NCBI GenBank assembly: GCA_903925985.1
Contig: CAIYHK010000253.1
Location: 1 to 15,826, forward strand
DNA: 15,826 nt
Origin: an uncultured Actinomycetes bacterium
GTDB taxonomy: Bacteria > Actinomycetota > Acidimicrobiia > Acidimicrobiales > Ilumatobacteraceae
Direction of reading: 5' to 3'
In this document: positions 13,845 through 15,826 of the stretch, piece after piece
How positions within the stretch are numbered: position 1 is the first letter of the stretch
How the letters are laid out: each line of letters starts with the position of its first letter
Made by a program: the position numbers and the translations under genes
The notes under the pieces: generated by a model
The model's input: the letters and a program-made list of their open reading frames with translations, nothing else
Told to the model about the DNA's origin: nothing
Database searches by the model: none

Positions 13845-15107
13845 GTGGATGTGACTCCCGATCCACAAGCAGCCAACGGTCCACTGGTTGGAATTCGCGT
13901 ACTTGATTTCACCCGCGTTCTGTCGGGTCCTCATTGCACTCGCATGCTGTGCGACCTTGGGGCCGATGTTGTGAAGTTCGAATCTCCAGAAGGTGACCTA
14001 ACCCGATATTCAGCTCCACGGGTGAATTCAATTGCCACCTACTTTGCACAGCAGAACACTGGCAAGAGATCAGTCAGTGTTGATCTTGCAATTGATGGAG
14101 CAATCGAGTTTGTGCACGAACTCGTGCGCCAAGCCGATGTGTTGGTGGAAAACTTTCGTCCCGATGTAATGACTCGCCTTGGTCTCGGGCCTAAAGCAAT
14201 GCTGGAGTTGAATCCACGACTTGTCTATGCATCAATTAACGGGTATGGGTCCACTGGTCCCTGGGTGAACCGTCGTGCTTATGCCTCGGTGGTTGGTGGC
14301 GAATCGGGTTTCACCGCTGCTCAAGCTGAACCACTTGATCGTCAACCAGTTAATGACCCGCACAGTCATGCTGATGTTTACACAGGTATTGAAACGGCTT
14401 ATGCAATTGTTGCAGCCCTCTTTCAGCGTGAACGCACAGGAAAGGGTCAATGGATCAACGTTTCAATGGCCGAGACCATGCTCTATGTGAACGAGCACGT
14501 GCACAATCATCTTTACGACGGACCAATTGATCCAAGTTGGATACGTTCATTTCGAACAGGTGAGTATCCAATCCTTCAGTTGGCTGATGGTTCACACGTG
14601 GTCATTAGCGGCCATCCGGCAGAGAACGGAACCTTCGATATGTATGTGAAGGCGTTAGCCCGACCCGACCTCGCAACTGATCCACGTTTTGCAGATGCCC
14701 AATCAAGACTTTTGAACACCTCCGAACTGCTTGAGATCATTCATGAATGGGCGAAATCAATTCCTGACTTCGACACAGCAGATGAACACTTGAGTGAAGC
14801 GGGGCTTGCTGCGGGTCGGCTGCGCACAGTCACGGATATAGCCTCCACCGATTGGGCGCGGGAACGCGGTGCGATCGTTCGCGTCAGCGATCGGGGGGAC
14901 GGCCACATCAAGATCCCGAACTCACCGTGGCATTTCTCCGAAGCCATAACTGGGGTACGCGGTGAACCCAGATATCGCGGTGAGGACAACGCAGAGGTCG
15001 TGGTGGACTGGCTCAATCTGCCCCAAGAAACCTTGGAAGCTTTGCAAAATAAAGGGATCCTCATCTCGCGAGTACCCGAATTGCGAAAGGATGTTAGGGA
15101 TACCTAA
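13845..15107 (+). CDS. CaiB/BaiF family (family III) CoA-transferase
   Basis: Protein of 420 residues from GTG 13845. Family III CoA-transferases move CoA between carboxylic acids through an enzyme-bound aspartyl thioester. Seen here are GPLVGIRVLDFTRVLSGPHCTRMLCDLGADVVKFE, NTGKRSVSVDL, VLVENFRPDVMTRLGLG, LVYASINGYGSTGPW, and HSHADVYTGIETAYAIVAAL with the likely catalytic Asp177. The C-terminal part has LIL-type GRLRTVTDIASTDWARERGAI and IPNSPWHFSE. The specific acid is unknown. The frame is open upstream to an ATG at 13791, but that lies inside the restored M20 C-terminus and encodes an uncharacteristic leader; GTG 13845 (or 13851) puts the start just before the conserved domain. The last codons form one arm of the operator-like palindrome before the iron permease. 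Confidence 0.9.
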   Translation: MDVTPDPQAANGPLVGIRVLDFTRVLSGPHCTRMLCDLGADVVKFESPEGDLTRYSAPRVNSIATYFAQQNTGKRSVSVDLAIDGAIEFVHELVRQADVLVENFRPDVMTRLGLGPKAMLELNPRLVYASINGYGSTGPWVNRRAYASVVGGESGFTAAQAEPLDRQPVNDPHSHADVYTGIETAYAIVAALFQRERTGKGQWINVSMAETMLYVNEHVHNHLYDGPIDPSWIRSFRTGEYPILQLADGSHVVISGHPAENGTFDMYVKALARPDLATDPRFADAQSRLLNTSELLEIIHEWAKSIPDFDTADEHLSEAGLAAGRLRTVTDIASTDWARERGAIVRVSDRGDGHIKIPNSPWHFSEAITGVRGEPRYRGEDNAEVVVDWLNLPQETLEALQNKGILISRVPELRKDVRDT

Positions 15108-15110
15108 CAT
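15081..15110 (+). promoter_or_regulatory. Predicted promoter of the FTR1 permease (TTGCGA - 18 - TAACAT)
   Basis: A -35-like TTGCGA (15081-15086) and a -10-like TAACAT (15105-15110) are separated by 18 bases. The -10 ends 8 bases before the ATG at 15119 and contains the TAA stop of the CoA-transferase gene. This is the only promoter in the window with a plausible -35 at good spacing. Confidence 0.5.
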
Positions 15111-15111
15111 C
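15090..15111. promoter_or_regulatory. Perfect 9-bp palindrome over the FTR1 promoter, candidate metal-repressor operator
   Basis: Left arm GATGTTAGG (15090-15098) and right arm CCTAACATC (15103-15111) are exact reverse complements around the 4-base centre GATA. The palindrome covers the spacer and the -10 of the permease promoter, the usual place for a repressor. Its TTAGG/CCTAA half-sites resemble the outer half-sites of DtxR/IdeR iron boxes, but the 4-base spacing differs from the 19-bp IdeR consensus, so the regulator is not identified. A terminator is less likely because no T-run follows. Confidence 0.6.
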
Positions 15112-15118
15112 AAGGCTG

Positions 15119-15826
15119 ATGGGTGCTTCACTTCTAATCACGCTCCGCGAGGGCCTTGAAATCTCCCTCGTACTGTCAATCCTTCTCGCATACATGGTGA
15201 AGACCGGCCGCGCCGCTGAAACCCGCTCGGTCTGGCTCGGTGCAGGTATCGCCGCCGCATTGTGTCTTGTATTCGGCATCATCGTCCATCTGACAGTCGA
15301 AGGGCTTCACGGGAAATCTGAACAAGCAGTTGAAGGCGTGATCGCACTGGTCGCATGCGCGGTCCTTACTTACATGATTTTTTGGATGCATCAGAATGCG
15401 CGCACTCTTGGCGGTGAACTGCGGTCACAAGTGGACCAGTCAACAACTGTGCGTGCGCTAACAACGATTGCCTTTGTGGCAGTTGCTCGTGAAGGTTTTG
15501 AAACTGCTCTTTTTCTTCTGAGTGCCGAATCAAGCAGTGCATCAGGTGTTCAAGTTGTAATCGGCGGACTCATTGGTCTCGCAATATCAGCAGTAGTTGG
15601 TATCTACCTCTACCGCATCGGCAACCGGGTGAATCTGAAGAGCTTCTTCACTGCAACTGGAATCATGTTGATCCTTTTTGCAGCGGGGTTGGCTGGCAAG
15701 GCCGTACACGAATTCCGCGAACTATTTGGGTTTGAAAGTGGCTTTCTAATTGACCCGACTTGGACAATTAATTCGGGCCCATTCCACGACGGCACAACTT
15801 ATGACTTTTTGAAGGGACTCTTTGGA
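15119..15826 (+). CDS. efeU: FTR1/EfeU family ferric iron permease, partial
   Basis: The frame is open from ATG 15119 to the right edge (236 codons). It is a multi-span membrane protein of the FTR1/EfeU (oxidase-dependent iron transporter) family. The two iron-handling RExxE motifs are present: REGLE in the first helix (residues 10-14) and REGFE in a later helix (124-128). Hydrophobic segments include ISLVLSILLAYMV, LGAGIAAALCLVFGIIVHL, VEGVIALVACAVLTYMIFW, VVIGGLIGLAISAVVGIYL and ATGIMLILFAAGLAGKAV, the last leading into HEFRELFGF. In Efe systems EfeU works with a periplasmic or lipoprotein EfeO and the haem peroxidase EfeB; such genes would be expected just downstream, outside the window. 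The promoter is overlaid by a perfect palindrome, suggesting iron-dependent repression. Confidence 0.92.
   Translation, partial: MGASLLITLREGLEISLVLSILLAYMVKTGRAAETRSVWLGAGIAAALCLVFGIIVHLTVEGLHGKSEQAVEGVIALVACAVLTYMIFWMHQNARTLGGELRSQVDQSTTVRALTTIAFVAVAREGFETALFLLSAESSSASGVQVVIGGLIGLAISAVVGIYLYRIGNRVNLKSFFTATGIMLILFAAGLAGKAVHEFRELFGFESGFLIDPTWTINSGPFHDGTTYDFLKGLFG

Noticed and set aside
15090..15111. Palindrome as a rho-independent terminator of the CoA-transferase gene
   Set aside because: No T-run follows, it overlaps the stop codon, and the permease ATG begins 7 bases later. An operator fits better.

Overview
The window looks like part of a compact actinobacterial chromosome, probably from an aquatic, Acidimicrobiia-like lineage. 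That placement is inference. It rests on the gene content (a SEC-C methionine aminopeptidase, a TAP-type secreted hydrolase lipoprotein, a DDVLG-type polyprenyl synthase, a LysM protein with Thr-rich linkers, an EfeU-type iron permease), on a base composition that is balanced by eye rather than GC-rich, and on very short intergenic gaps. No tRNA, rRNA, CRISPR array, insertion sequence or phage gene was seen. No stretch longer than 300 bases lacks a gene.

Layout: (1) positions 1-973, minus strand: a 2-oxoglutarate/Fe(II) oxygenase-like gene running off the left edge, downstream of a small membrane-anchored LysM protein. (2) 1015-2582, plus: two overlapping alpha/beta-hydrolase-fold genes, the second without a nucleophilic serine. 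(3) 2586-7105, minus: ABC exporter, xseA, xseB and a polyprenyl diphosphate synthase, read in that order. (4) 7140-11395, plus: TAP-like lipoprotein hydrolase, a crotonase-fold protein, SEC-C methionine aminopeptidase and pantothenate kinase coaA. (5) 11400-12538, minus: Nudix hydrolase, thiamine-binding-fold protein and a YheO-type HTH protein, the last two overlapping by ATGA. (6) 12561-15826, plus: an M20 amidohydrolase with a C-terminal frameshift, a CaiB-type CoA-transferase, and an FTR1/EfeU ferric permease running off the right edge.

The most notable pattern is not a gene. Almost every gene that could have its own promoter starts 6-9 bases after a -10-like hexamer, most often TAGnnT, with no ribosome-binding site. 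This is the signature of leaderless mRNAs. In several cases the TAG or TAA of that hexamer is the stop codon of the preceding gene, so promoter and terminator codon are fused. The pattern also revises several starts (LysM, ABC exporter, crotonase, CoA-transferase). xseB is the clear contrast, with a good Shine-Dalgarno sequence. A perfect 9-bp inverted repeat covers the -10 of the iron permease and the stop codon of the gene before it, and looks like a metal-repressor operator.

The genes are mostly housekeeping: CoA synthesis, N-terminal Met removal, exonuclease VII and isoprenoid chain synthesis. With them are acyl-CoA and amide catabolism genes and an iron uptake locus. I see no defence system or other clearly new multi-gene system. 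The candidates for novelty are the promoter/stop fusions, the permease operator, two enzyme-fold proteins lacking their usual catalytic residues, and the Nudix/thiamine-binding/HTH operon.
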